A stretch of DNA of 64,000 bases from the NCBI RefSeq assembly GCF_028993575.1, contig NZ_CP118615.1, positions 930,001 through 994,000 on the forward strand, written 5' to 3'. The position numbers were made by a program, and so were the translations under genes. The DNA is from Micromonospora cathayae. GTDB taxonomy: Bacteria; Actinomycetota; Actinomycetes; Mycobacteriales; Micromonosporaceae. Below are positions 9,213 to 16,331 of this stretch, in pieces. Within the stretch, counting starts at the first letter, position 1; every line of letters starts with the position of its first letter. Under the pieces are notes generated by a model. It did no database searches, was not told the origin of the DNA, and was given only the letters and a program-made list of their open reading frames with translations.

Positions 9213-9743
9213 TCAATGAATGTGCGGGCGCTCGCGGTCGTCGGGTTCGCGCTCGTCGTCCGGGCGCTTCGGCACCCGGCAGGAACGTTCCAGCCAGAGT
9301 GCCGCCCCGACCAGCGCCAGCGAGGCGGCCAGGCCGGCCAGCGCCGGCCCCCGGTCCTCGACCGCCGCCCGCGTGGTGCGCTCGATGAAGAGCCAGCCGG
9401 CCAGTCCGGCGTAGAACCCGGCGAAGATCGCACCGGCCAGCGCGGACGCCTTCGCCAGCACCACGAACCGGGCCACCACCAGCGGGTTGACCGGATCCCG
9501 GCCCGGCCTGCGCTCGATCCGCCCCTTGGTGTTGACCGCCGCGTACGCCTCCAGCACGGCCAGCCCGGCCAGGGTGACCACCGGCAACCAGGGCAGGGCC
9601 GGCATGGACCGGTAGAAGAAACTGATCAGCAGCCAGGCCAGGGCGGCGGCGGCCAGCCCGGCCACCAGCAGGGAGGCGGGCCGGGTCGGGCCCATCCGGT
9701 CCCGGTCGGACCCCGGGCCACGTGGCGACGGGGACTGGGTCAT
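9213..9743 (-). CDS. DUF3180 family membrane protein
   Basis: 176 residues from the ATG at 9743, preferred over the upstream GTG at 9758 because GTGGAG sits a few bases before it. Four membrane helices are visible (LLVAGLAAAALAWLLISFFY, LPWLPVVTLAGLAVLEAYAAV, ALAGAIFAGFYAGLAGWLF, LAGLAASLALVGAALWLE) with the family's NPLVVARFVVLAKASALAGA block between the second and third. DUF3180 proteins (Rv3605c in M. tuberculosis) regularly follow folK, as here, 19 bp after its stop. The role is unknown. Confidence 0.85.
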   Translation of the reverse strand: MTQSPSPRGPGSDRDRMGPTRPASLLVAGLAAAALAWLLISFFYRSMPALPWLPVVTLAGLAVLEAYAAVNTKGRIERRPGRDPVNPLVVARFVVLAKASALAGAIFAGFYAGLAGWLFIERTTRAAVEDRGPALAGLAASLALVGAALWLERSCRVPKRPDDEREPDDRERPHIH

Positions 9744-9762
9744 GCCGGCCGGCTCCACTGGG

Positions 9763-10290
9763 TCATGACGTCGACTCTAACGTCAGATCCGGACGGGCAC
9801 CCAGTTCCAGGGCGTCCCCGGCGACCGGCTCGGCGTTCAGCAGGTCGGTCAGCCAGCCGTGCCCCGGCAGCTTCCCGTACGGCTGGATGTCGATCCACGG
9901 CCGCAGCACGAAGGCGCGCAGGTGGGCGCGGGGATGCGGCAGGGTCAGTTCGGGATCGTCGCTGAGCACCGGCTCACCGGCGTCGTCCCAGACCGCCACC
10001 ACGTCCACGTCGAGGGTGCGCGGACCGAACCGCCGCCGCGGGTCGCGGACCCGTCCGGCCGCCCGCTCGGCGGCCCGCGCCCGCGCCAGCCAGTCGACGG
10101 CGGTGGCGGCCGGCTCCTCGGCCAGCAGCACCGCGTTTAGGTACGCGGGCTGGTCGGCGTCGCCCCACGGCGGCGTCTCGTACACCCCGGAGACCACCCG
10201 CACGGCGTCACCGAGGGTGACGATCGCGGTACGCAGGTGGGCCAGCCGGTCGCCGAGGTTGCTGCCCAGCGAGAGGACCGCCCGGGTCAC
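9763..10290 (-). CDS. folK: 2-amino-4-hydroxy-6-hydroxymethyldihydropteridine pyrophosphokinase
   Basis: 175 residues; the ATG overlaps the folB stop by 4 bp, indicating translational coupling. FolK transfers pyrophosphate from ATP to 6-hydroxymethyl-7,8-dihydropterin, giving the FolP substrate. Family blocks are present: SLGSNLGDRLAHL at the N-terminus, YETPPWGDADQPAYLNAV, RFGPRTLDVDVV (the metal-binding Asp pair) and LPHPRAHLRAFVLRPW. Length is normal. It is the last enzyme gene of folP-folB-folK. Confidence 0.96.
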   Translation of the reverse strand: MTRAVLSLGSNLGDRLAHLRTAIVTLGDAVRVVSGVYETPPWGDADQPAYLNAVLLAEEPAATAVDWLARARAAERAAGRVRDPRRRFGPRTLDVDVVAVWDDAGEPVLSDDPELTLPHPRAHLRAFVLRPWIDIQPYGKLPGHGWLTDLLNAEPVAGDALELGARPDLTLESTS

Positions 10291-10652
10291 CGGGTACGCG
10301 CCCGGGTCATGGTCACCGCCACGTCGGTGAAGGCGTGCGGCACCGGCGCCTCGGGCTTGTGCACGGTGACCGTGGCGGCGGTGACCCGGGGGTCGGCCAG
10401 GCAGACGTCGAGCAGCCGGTCGGCGAGCGTCTCGATCAGGTTCACCGGCTCACCGGTCACCACCGCCACCAGCCGGCCGGCCAGTTCGCCGTAGTGGACG
10501 GTGTCGGTCACCTCGTCGGAACGGGCCGCCGGGGCGAGGTCGAGTTCGAGGACGGCGTCCACCACGAACTCCTGGCCCTGCTCCCGCTCGAAGTCGTACA
10601 CGCCGTGCCGACCCCGGGCCCGCAGCCCGGTCAGCGCGATCCGGTCGGTCAT
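10287..10652 (-). CDS. folB: dihydroneopterin aldolase
   Basis: 121 residues. FolB cleaves 7,8-dihydroneopterin to 6-hydroxymethyl-dihydropterin and glycolaldehyde. The sequence has the N-terminal IALTGLRARGRHGVYDFEREQGQEF (active-site region of the tunnel-fold enzyme), DTVHYGEL, LIETLADRL with the catalytic Glu, and a conserved late Lys in VTVHKPEAPVPH. It lies between folP (41 bp upstream) and folK (4-bp overlap). Confidence 0.95.
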   Translation of the reverse strand: MTDRIALTGLRARGRHGVYDFEREQGQEFVVDAVLELDLAPAARSDEVTDTVHYGELAGRLVAVVTGEPVNLIETLADRLLDVCLADPRVTAATVTVHKPEAPVPHAFTDVAVTMTRARTR

Positions 10653-10693
10653 CCGCTCCCCCGCCGTCGATCACTCATGCTTCATCCTGCCGG

Positions 10694-11725
10694 TCACTCA
10701 TGCTTCACTCCGGTGCCGCTCCACGCGGCCCCGACCGGCCCGGATGTTCCGCCGGCACCCGGCCCGGCGAACCCGGACGTACCGTCCATGACCGGCCCGG
10801 GCGTACCGGCCACGGCCACGGACCTGGGTGTACCGTCTGCGGCCGGCCCGGGTGTGCCGTCCGCTGCCGGCCGGGTCGCGGCGGAGGACGCGAGGTGCGG
10901 GCGACCGCTGGCCTGCCAGACGGCGAGCGCGTCGGCGGTGCCCCGGACGTCGTGTACCCGGACCCCCCAGGCACCGGCCGCCACGGCCAGCAGACTGGTG
11001 GCCGCGGTGGCCACCTCCCGCCCGCCGGTGGGTCGGGGCTGGCCGTCCGGGCCGGCGAGCAGCCGCCCCAGGTACGACTTTCGGCTGGCGGCGAAGAGCA
11101 GCGGGAAGCCGAGGGTCAGCAGTTCGGGCAGCCGTCGGGTGAGTTCCCAGTTGTGGTCGGCGGTCTTCGCGAAACCCAGGCCGGGGTCGACGATGATCCG
11201 GTCCGCCGCCACCCCGGCCCGCAGCGCCTCGTCGACCCGCCGGGCCAGTTCGTCCCGTACGTCTTCCACCACGTCGGTGTAGGTGGCGAGATCGCGCATG
11301 ACCCGCGAGTGACCGCGCCAGTGCATCAGCACCCACGGGCAGCCGGCGTCCCGGACCACCCGGGCCATGTCCGGGTCGGCGAGCCCGCCGGAGACGTCGT
11401 TGACGACGGCGGCCCCGGCGGTCAGAGCGGCCTCGGCGACCCGGGCGCGGGTGGTGTCGATGCTGACCGGCACCCCGGCGCCGGCGAGTTCCCGGACGAC
11501 CGGCAGCACCCGGGCCGCCTCGGTCTCCGCGTCGACCCGGTCCGCGCCGGGGCGGGTGGACTCTCCGCCGACGTCGACCACGTGCGCGCCGTCGGCGTGC
11601 AGCCGTACGCCGTGCCGGACGGCGGCGGCCAGGTCGGCGTACCGGCCGCCGTCGGAGAACGAGTCGGGCGTGACGTTGAGGACGCCCATCACCACGGGGA
11701 CGCCCGCCCGCACCAGATCGGTCAC
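10694..11725 (-). CDS. folP: dihydropteroate synthase
   Basis: 343 residues. FolP condenses hydroxymethyl-dihydropterin pyrophosphate with p-aminobenzoate; it is the sulfonamide target. Both pterin-binding signatures are present, GVLNVTPDSFSDGG near residues 14-27 and HVVDVGGESTRPGA near 47-60, plus DTTRARVAEAAL, VNDVSGG, DPGLGFAKT and ASRKSYLG. The TIM-barrel domain ends near residue 275 (GVRVHDVRGTADALAVWQA). About 65 extra residues follow, made of repeated DGTPGP/AGTPGP/DGTSGF units, which look like an expansion of simple sequence rather than a domain. In related genomes folP directly follows folE; here folE is nearly 14 kb away. Confidence 0.95.
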   Translation of the reverse strand: MTDLVRAGVPVVMGVLNVTPDSFSDGGRYADLAAAVRHGVRLHADGAHVVDVGGESTRPGADRVDAETEAARVLPVVRELAGAGVPVSIDTTRARVAEAALTAGAAVVNDVSGGLADPDMARVVRDAGCPWVLMHWRGHSRVMRDLATYTDVVEDVRDELARRVDEALRAGVAADRIIVDPGLGFAKTADHNWELTRRLPELLTLGFPLLFAASRKSYLGRLLAGPDGQPRPTGGREVATAATSLLAVAAGAWGVRVHDVRGTADALAVWQASGRPHLASSAATRPAADGTPGPAADGTPRSVAVAGTPGPVMDGTSGFAGPGAGGTSGPVGAAWSGTGVKHE

Positions 11726-11799
11726 CGGTGCACCGTACCCGCCGGCCCGCGCGCCGGGGAGCGGCCGGGGCCCGACTCACCCGACCCTGACGTGCGCTT

Positions 11800-11815
11800 T
11801 CGAACAGGTGTACGA
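11800..11815. promoter_or_regulatory. LexA (SOS)-box-like palindrome
   Basis: TCGAACAGGTGTACGA differs by one arm base from the actinobacterial/Bacillus-type SOS box TCGAAC-N4-GTTCGA. It lies in the 353-bp gap between the divergent folP start (11725) and the first secretion gene (12079), 40-80 bp upstream of the likely promoter. Confidence 0.45.
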
Positions 11816-11853
11816 TCGGTCGCCGGGGTCGAAGCGGGCACACTCTTCGCCGC

Positions 11854-11888
11854 TTGTTCCAAACAGGGGCGGCCCGTACGCTTTGGAA
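11854..11888 (+). promoter_or_regulatory. candidate promoter inside an inverted repeat, upstream of the secretion-system operon
   Basis: TTGTTC (11854-11859) and TACGCT (11877-11882) are separated by 17 bp, a good housekeeping-type promoter for this GC range. The arms TTCCAAA (11857-11863) and TTTGGAA (11882-11888) form a perfect 7-bp inverted repeat that spans the -35 to -10 interval, so a protein bound there could block polymerase. The leader to the GTG at 12079 would be about 190 nt. Confidence 0.5.
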
Positions 11889-12078
11889 TTGCTTCGGCAC
11901 TGAGACGACCGGAGCCCGAAGGGAGGGTCAAAGCGGGAAGAACCGCCCGAAGTTCGCCACCTTGCGTGGCGGGCGACGAACGCAGCGTCAGTGATGACGT
12001 GTCGAGCACACCCATTCCCGTCAGGCCCTACTCACGCAACGCCGCGGCTCTGCCGGCCGCGCCATGGGGAGGTTTCCA

Positions 12079-12393
12079 GTGATCGCCACAGAGTTCGTGG
12101 AGACGGTGTCGACAGGTGTCGGCCCGCTCCTCCACGCCCTGGCGTCGACCCCGCTCGCCGAGCCGGCCCCCAAGGGGATCGACACCGACGGTGTCGTCAC
12201 CTTCTTCGCCAGCAAGATCGCACCCATCCTGCTCGCCGTGCTGGGCGTCATCTTCATCGGTCGGGCCAGTCGAGGCGAGGTCTCGAAGGTGCTGACCAGC
12301 TCGGCCATCGCGATCATCGGGCTCGCGTTCATCGCCGGAGCCGCCACACTCTTCTTCGTCGGTGACTACCTGATCGAACTGATCTTCGAATAG
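12079..12393 (+). CDS. small two-helix membrane protein, pilin (VirB2/TrbC)-like
   Basis: 104 residues from the GTG at 12079, chosen because GGGGAGG lies 7 bp upstream; an ATG at 12064 in the same frame overlaps that ribosome site. A ~45-residue polar N-terminus is followed by two hydrophobic helices, KIAPILLAVLGVIFIG and TSSAIAIIGLAFIAGAATLFFVGDYL, joined by a short basic loop (RASRGEVSK). That topology and the position ahead of PrgI- and VirB4-like genes match VirB2/TrbC pilin-type subunits of type IV secretion systems. The assignment rests on topology and context, since these subunits are poorly conserved. Confidence 0.6.
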   Translation: MIATEFVETVSTGVGPLLHALASTPLAEPAPKGIDTDGVVTFFASKIAPILLAVLGVIFIGRASRGEVSKVLTSSAIAIIGLAFIAGAATLFFVGDYLIELIFE

Positions 12394-12405
12394 GCGCGGG
12401 CAGAG

Positions 12406-12768
12406 ATGCGGCTGCGCACCGACGACGACATCTACCGGGCCCGCCTGGTCTACCTCGGGCCGCCCGGCTACACCCTTCCCGTTCACCTGCCGTACGCGCA
12501 GTACGGCCTGTTCATGCTGCTCGTCCCCCTCTACATGTTCATCCACTGGTTGTTCACGCTGCAGGTGGAGCTCTTCCCGGCCTGGGAGATCGCGCTCGCC
12601 ATCGTGACGACCTCGTTCGTCTTCCGGTACGTCGACCCGGACCGGCCCGCGCGGATGGTCATCCGCACCGCGCTGACCGACTGGCGACGGACCCGGGAGC
12701 CGGCCGCCGAACTACGCGACCCACGCCTGGTCGGCAGCCGGATCAGGATCCGGGAGGAGCTGGCATGA
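12406..12768 (+). CDS. PrgI/VirB3-like membrane protein
   Basis: 120 residues from an ATG 12 bp after the previous stop. It has a short N-terminal tail, a bipartite hydrophobic region (YGLFMLLVPLYMFIHWLFTL, then AWEIALAIVTTSFVFRYV) and a basic cytoplasmic C-terminus ending in charged residues. Gram-positive PrgI proteins have this size and topology and always precede the VirB4 ATPase; VirB3 joins VirB4 to the inner-membrane complex. I infer that role here. Confidence 0.7.
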   Translation: MRLRTDDDIYRARLVYLGPPGYTLPVHLPYAQYGLFMLLVPLYMFIHWLFTLQVELFPAWEIALAIVTTSFVFRYVDPDRPARMVIRTALTDWRRTREPAAELRDPRLVGSRIRIREELA

Positions 12769-12817
12769 CCGGTCGTACGCCGATCGAACGGTCGAATGAT
12801 TCGGGTGAGGCGATCGA

Positions 12818-15800
12818 ATGAGCCGCTCGGCGACGCCGGGGCCCTCGTACCCGGCCGGACACCACACCGCCCCGCACGGTCACCGTGCGCGCTCGTTCGA
12901 CTACCCCGACGACGGGTCGCCCGACGAGGTGAGCCTCGACCCGGCGCTGGCCACCTCACCGGGCCACGGTGGGGTGGGCGTCTTCCAGGCACCCCGGCCG
13001 GTCCGGGGCCGGCCCACCCCGTCCGGGCCGGAGCCGGCGACACCTGCCCCGGCCCCGGCCGCGGACAGTCCGGACATCGACTCCCCCTTCCTCGACCTGT
13101 TCGGCGGCACCCGCCCCGGCGCGACGCGCCAGCCGATCGCACCGCTGCGGCGACCCGGGCGGGATCCGTTGCCGATTCCGCACCAGCCGGCCCCCCCGCC
13201 CGTGGAGCCGGCCGCGTCCCGGTCCGCGCCGACCGGGCCGGCACCGGCCCCCACCCGGGCCGCCCCGGGCGGGGCACCGACCCGCCCGACACCGGCCCCC
13301 CGCGAGGAGTCGATCCCCCAGCACCCGGAACAACGCCGGACCGACCCCGTCGGGTCCGGCCAGGTCGACGGCCCGACGCCGGTCGCGGCTACTCCCCCGG
13401 TGCCGGAGCCGAGGCCCGCCGGGCCGGTGGCCGCGCTGGCCGATCCGGAACCACCCGCCGGGCCGCCCCGGGTGCCGGAAGCCGTCCCGGCGCGGATGCC
13501 CGAGACCATGTCCCCCCGGGCACCGGAAGCGCTGTCGCCCCGGGTGCCGGAACAGGCCGGCGACCGGATGCCGGCCGCCCGTCCCCCGGTCGAGCCGGCA
13601 CCGGCCATGACCCCGCTGGCCGGGACGTCGCCGACCGTGACGCCGCCCGCCGCCCACGACGAGTCCGAGGATCCGTCGACGCACCGTCGGGTGCCGCCCC
13701 GGCAGCGCTCCTCCGGCCGGCGGGAGAAGTCCGCCAAGCCGGCCCGGCCGACCCGGATCCGACCGCCGAAGATCAAGTTCGGTGACCGGGACCCGTCCAT
13801 CGAGCTGGCCATCACCGAGATCGCCGGGCACCTGACCTTCACCCCCAACACGGTGACCGCCTGGTACTGGCTCCCCGAGGTGCGCTGGGCCTTCCGCCCC
13901 GACGCCGAACGCGAGGCGCTGCTCTCCGCCATCTCCGAGCAGTACGCCGGCCTCGCCGGATTCCGGCTGCACCTGCGTCGCACCACCCGTCCGTTCCCGG
14001 CCGACGAGTGGGCGCGCACCATCGACTCGTACACGCCGACCCCGCTGCCGGACGTGCCGGGCACCCCCGGCTGGGGTGACCACCTGGTCGCCGCCCAGCG
14101 GCACCTGCTCTCGGTCAACCACGCCGAGGGGCAGACGTACCTCGGGGTGACCTTCGCCCGCCGGTCGCTCGGCGACTCGCTGACCGAACGGCTGCTGCGC
14201 GCCTTCGGGCGGGGCACCGCCGACGGCGAACGGCGCAAGCTGGGCCGGACGGTGGAACAATTCGACGAGGTGCTCGCCGCCTTCGGTATGCGCGGCCGGC
14301 GGGTCACCTCCGGTGAGCTGGAATGGCTGCTCTACCGCTCGGTGGCGCTCTGCATGGCCCCACCCGGCCAGCTCTCCCCGGTGACCCACGGGCAGTGGGA
14401 ACGCGGCGACCTGCTCGCCCTCACCGAGCAGGTCGAGCGGTACCGCACCCCGTACGGCTCCACCGTGAAGCTGGTCAACCGGATGACCGGCGAGGAACGG
14501 CACGTCGCCGTGCTGGCCGTCGGCCGGATGGAGCCGCTGGAGATCCCCGAACGGCACGAGCCGTGGCTGCACTTCCACGAGCGGCTGCCCTGGCCGATGG
14601 AGATCTCCACCCGGGTCGACATCCTCGGCTCCAACGACTCCTTCCGTAACCTCGAGCACCGCCTGCGGATGATCCGTTCGCAGCAGCTCGACTACGCCGA
14701 GCACGGCATCGACGCCCCGCCCGAGCTGGAACGGCTCGCCAAGCGGGCGCTGGTGATCGGCGACGAGATGACCACCGGTCTGCCGGTGGACTCGGCGCGG
14801 GCGCACGGCTGGCACCGGATCGCCGTCGGCGGCCGGACCCGCGAGGAGTGCCTGGAGCGGGCCCGTCGGCTAATCCAGCTCTACTCCCGCGAACTGCGCA
14901 TCTCACTCCAGCACCCGAAGAACCAGGACTGGCTGGCCCGCGAGTTCATCCCCGGCGAGCCGATCGCCAACACCGGGTACGTCCGCCGGATGCCGGTCAA
15001 CCTGCTCGCCGCCGCCCTGCCACAGGCCGCCTCCACCGTCGGGGACCGGCGCGGTGACCTGATCGGTCGGACCGCCGGCACCTGCCGCCGGCCGGTCTTC
15101 CTCGACCTGCACTTCCCCATGGAGGTGCGGGAACGCTCCGGTCTGGCGGTGTTCGTCGCCGAACCCGGCGGTGGCAAGTCCACCCTGCTGGGTGCGCTCG
15201 GCTACCTGGCCGCCCGACGTGGCGTCCAGGTCACCCTGCTCGACCCGTCCGGTCCGCTGGCCCGGCTGTGCAGCATGCCCGAGCTGCGGCCGTACTCCCG
15301 GGTGCTGAACCTGACCGGCTCGGAGCACGGCACGCTGGCCCCGTACTCGTTGATCCCGACCCCGCTGCGGACCGAGTTCGCCAACGGTCCGGCCGGCGAC
15401 CGGGAGTTCGAGATCGCCGTCTCCAACGCCCGTGCCGAGCGGCGCATGCTGGTGCAGGACATCTGCATGATGCTGGTGCCGCCGCAGGTCGCCCGGGAGG
15501 CGTCCACCGCCACCCTGTTCCGGCACGCGGTACGTCAGGTCCCGGCGGAGGAGACCTCCACGCTGGACGACGTGGTCGCCTGCCTGGGGCAGCTCGACGA
15601 CGACGCCGGCAAGGAACTCGCCAACCTCCTGCTGGACACCGCCGAGATGCCATTGGCGCTGCTCTTCTTCGGCCGTCCACCGGAGGGGCTGCTCGGTGCG
15701 GACGCCGCGCTCACCGTGATCACCATGGCCGGGCTGCGGCTGCCCGACCTCAAGATCGAACGGGAGTACTGGTCGGCCGAGGAGTCCCTGGCCCTGCCGA

Positions 15801-16330
15801 TGCTGCACACCGCGCACCGGTTGGCGGTCCGGCGCTGCTACGGCGGTTCGATGTCGTCGCGGAAGCTGGTCGGCCTGGACGAGGCGCACTTCATGGAGGG
15901 CTGGCGCTCCGGCCGGTCGTTCCTGGTCCGGCTCGCCCGCGACTCCCGGAAGTGGAACCTCGCCGCCCTGGTCGCCTCGCAGAACCCACGTGACATCCTC
16001 GGGCTCGACGTGCAGAACCTCGTCTCCACCGTCTTCGTCGGCCGGATCGCCGAGGACACCGAGATCGCCTCCGAGGCGCTCCGGCTGCTCCGGGTGCCGG
16101 TCGACGACGGGTACGAGGCCACCCTGGCGTCCCTGTCCGCCGCCGACGCGTCGTCCGCCGCCCGACTCGGGTTCCGCGAGTTCGTGATGCGGGACGTGGA
16201 CGGCCGGGTGCAGAAGGTCCGGGTCGACGTCTCGTACGTCGACGGGCTGCTGGAGCACCTGGACACCACCCCTGCCGCGGCGCAGAACGCCGCGAACCTA
16301 CCGAGCATCCTGTCGGACCTGGAGGCGTGA
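12818..16330 (+). CDS. VirB4-like conjugation/secretion ATPase with proline-rich N-terminal extension
   Basis: 1170 residues from the ATG at 12818 with GAGG upstream. Residues 1 to ~310 are Pro/Ala/Arg-rich and disordered. From ~320 a VirB4/TraC-type ATPase follows, with Walker A PGGGKSTLL near 783-790, LLDPSGPLARL next to it, Walker B LVGLDEAHF near 1017-1025, and the downstream SRKWNLAALVASQNPRD block typical of VirB4/TraG-like motors. VirB4 powers pilus or channel assembly at the membrane. The first half of the ATPase (ITEIAGHLTFTPNTVTAWY) resembles the actinobacterial SCO6880-type proteins. The long N-terminal extension is unusual for VirB4. The next gene starts 1 bp after the stop. Confidence 0.82.
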   Translation: MSRSATPGPSYPAGHHTAPHGHRARSFDYPDDGSPDEVSLDPALATSPGHGGVGVFQAPRPVRGRPTPSGPEPATPAPAPAADSPDIDSPFLDLFGGTRPGATRQPIAPLRRPGRDPLPIPHQPAPPPVEPAASRSAPTGPAPAPTRAAPGGAPTRPTPAPREESIPQHPEQRRTDPVGSGQVDGPTPVAATPPVPEPRPAGPVAALADPEPPAGPPRVPEAVPARMPETMSPRAPEALSPRVPEQAGDRMPAARPPVEPAPAMTPLAGTSPTVTPPAAHDESEDPSTHRRVPPRQRSSGRREKSAKPARPTRIRPPKIKFGDRDPSIELAITEIAGHLTFTPNTVTAWYWLPEVRWAFRPDAEREALLSAISEQYAGLAGFRLHLRRTTRPFPADEWARTIDSYTPTPLPDVPGTPGWGDHLVAAQRHLLSVNHAEGQTYLGVTFARRSLGDSLTERLLRAFGRGTADGERRKLGRTVEQFDEVLAAFGMRGRRVTSGELEWLLYRSVALCMAPPGQLSPVTHGQWERGDLLALTEQVERYRTPYGSTVKLVNRMTGEERHVAVLAVGRMEPLEIPERHEPWLHFHERLPWPMEISTRVDILGSNDSFRNLEHRLRMIRSQQLDYAEHGIDAPPELERLAKRALVIGDEMTTGLPVDSARAHGWHRIAVGGRTREECLERARRLIQLYSRELRISLQHPKNQDWLAREFIPGEPIANTGYVRRMPVNLLAAALPQAASTVGDRRGDLIGRTAGTCRRPVFLDLHFPMEVRERSGLAVFVAEPGGGKSTLLGALGYLAARRGVQVTLLDPSGPLARLCSMPELRPYSRVLNLTGSEHGTLAPYSLIPTPLRTEFANGPAGDREFEIAVSNARAERRMLVQDICMMLVPPQVAREASTATLFRHAVRQVPAEETSTLDDVVACLGQLDDDAGKELANLLLDTAEMPLALLFFGRPPEGLLGADAALTVITMAGLRLPDLKIEREYWSAEESLALPMLHTAHRLAVRRCYGGSMSSRKLVGLDEAHFMEGWRSGRSFLVRLARDSRKWNLAALVASQNPRDILGLDVQNLVSTVFVGRIAEDTEIASEALRLLRVPVDDGYEATLASLSAADASSAARLGFREFVMRDVDGRVQKVRVDVSYVDGLLEHLDTTPAAAQNAANLPSILSDLEA

Positions 16331-16331
16331 C

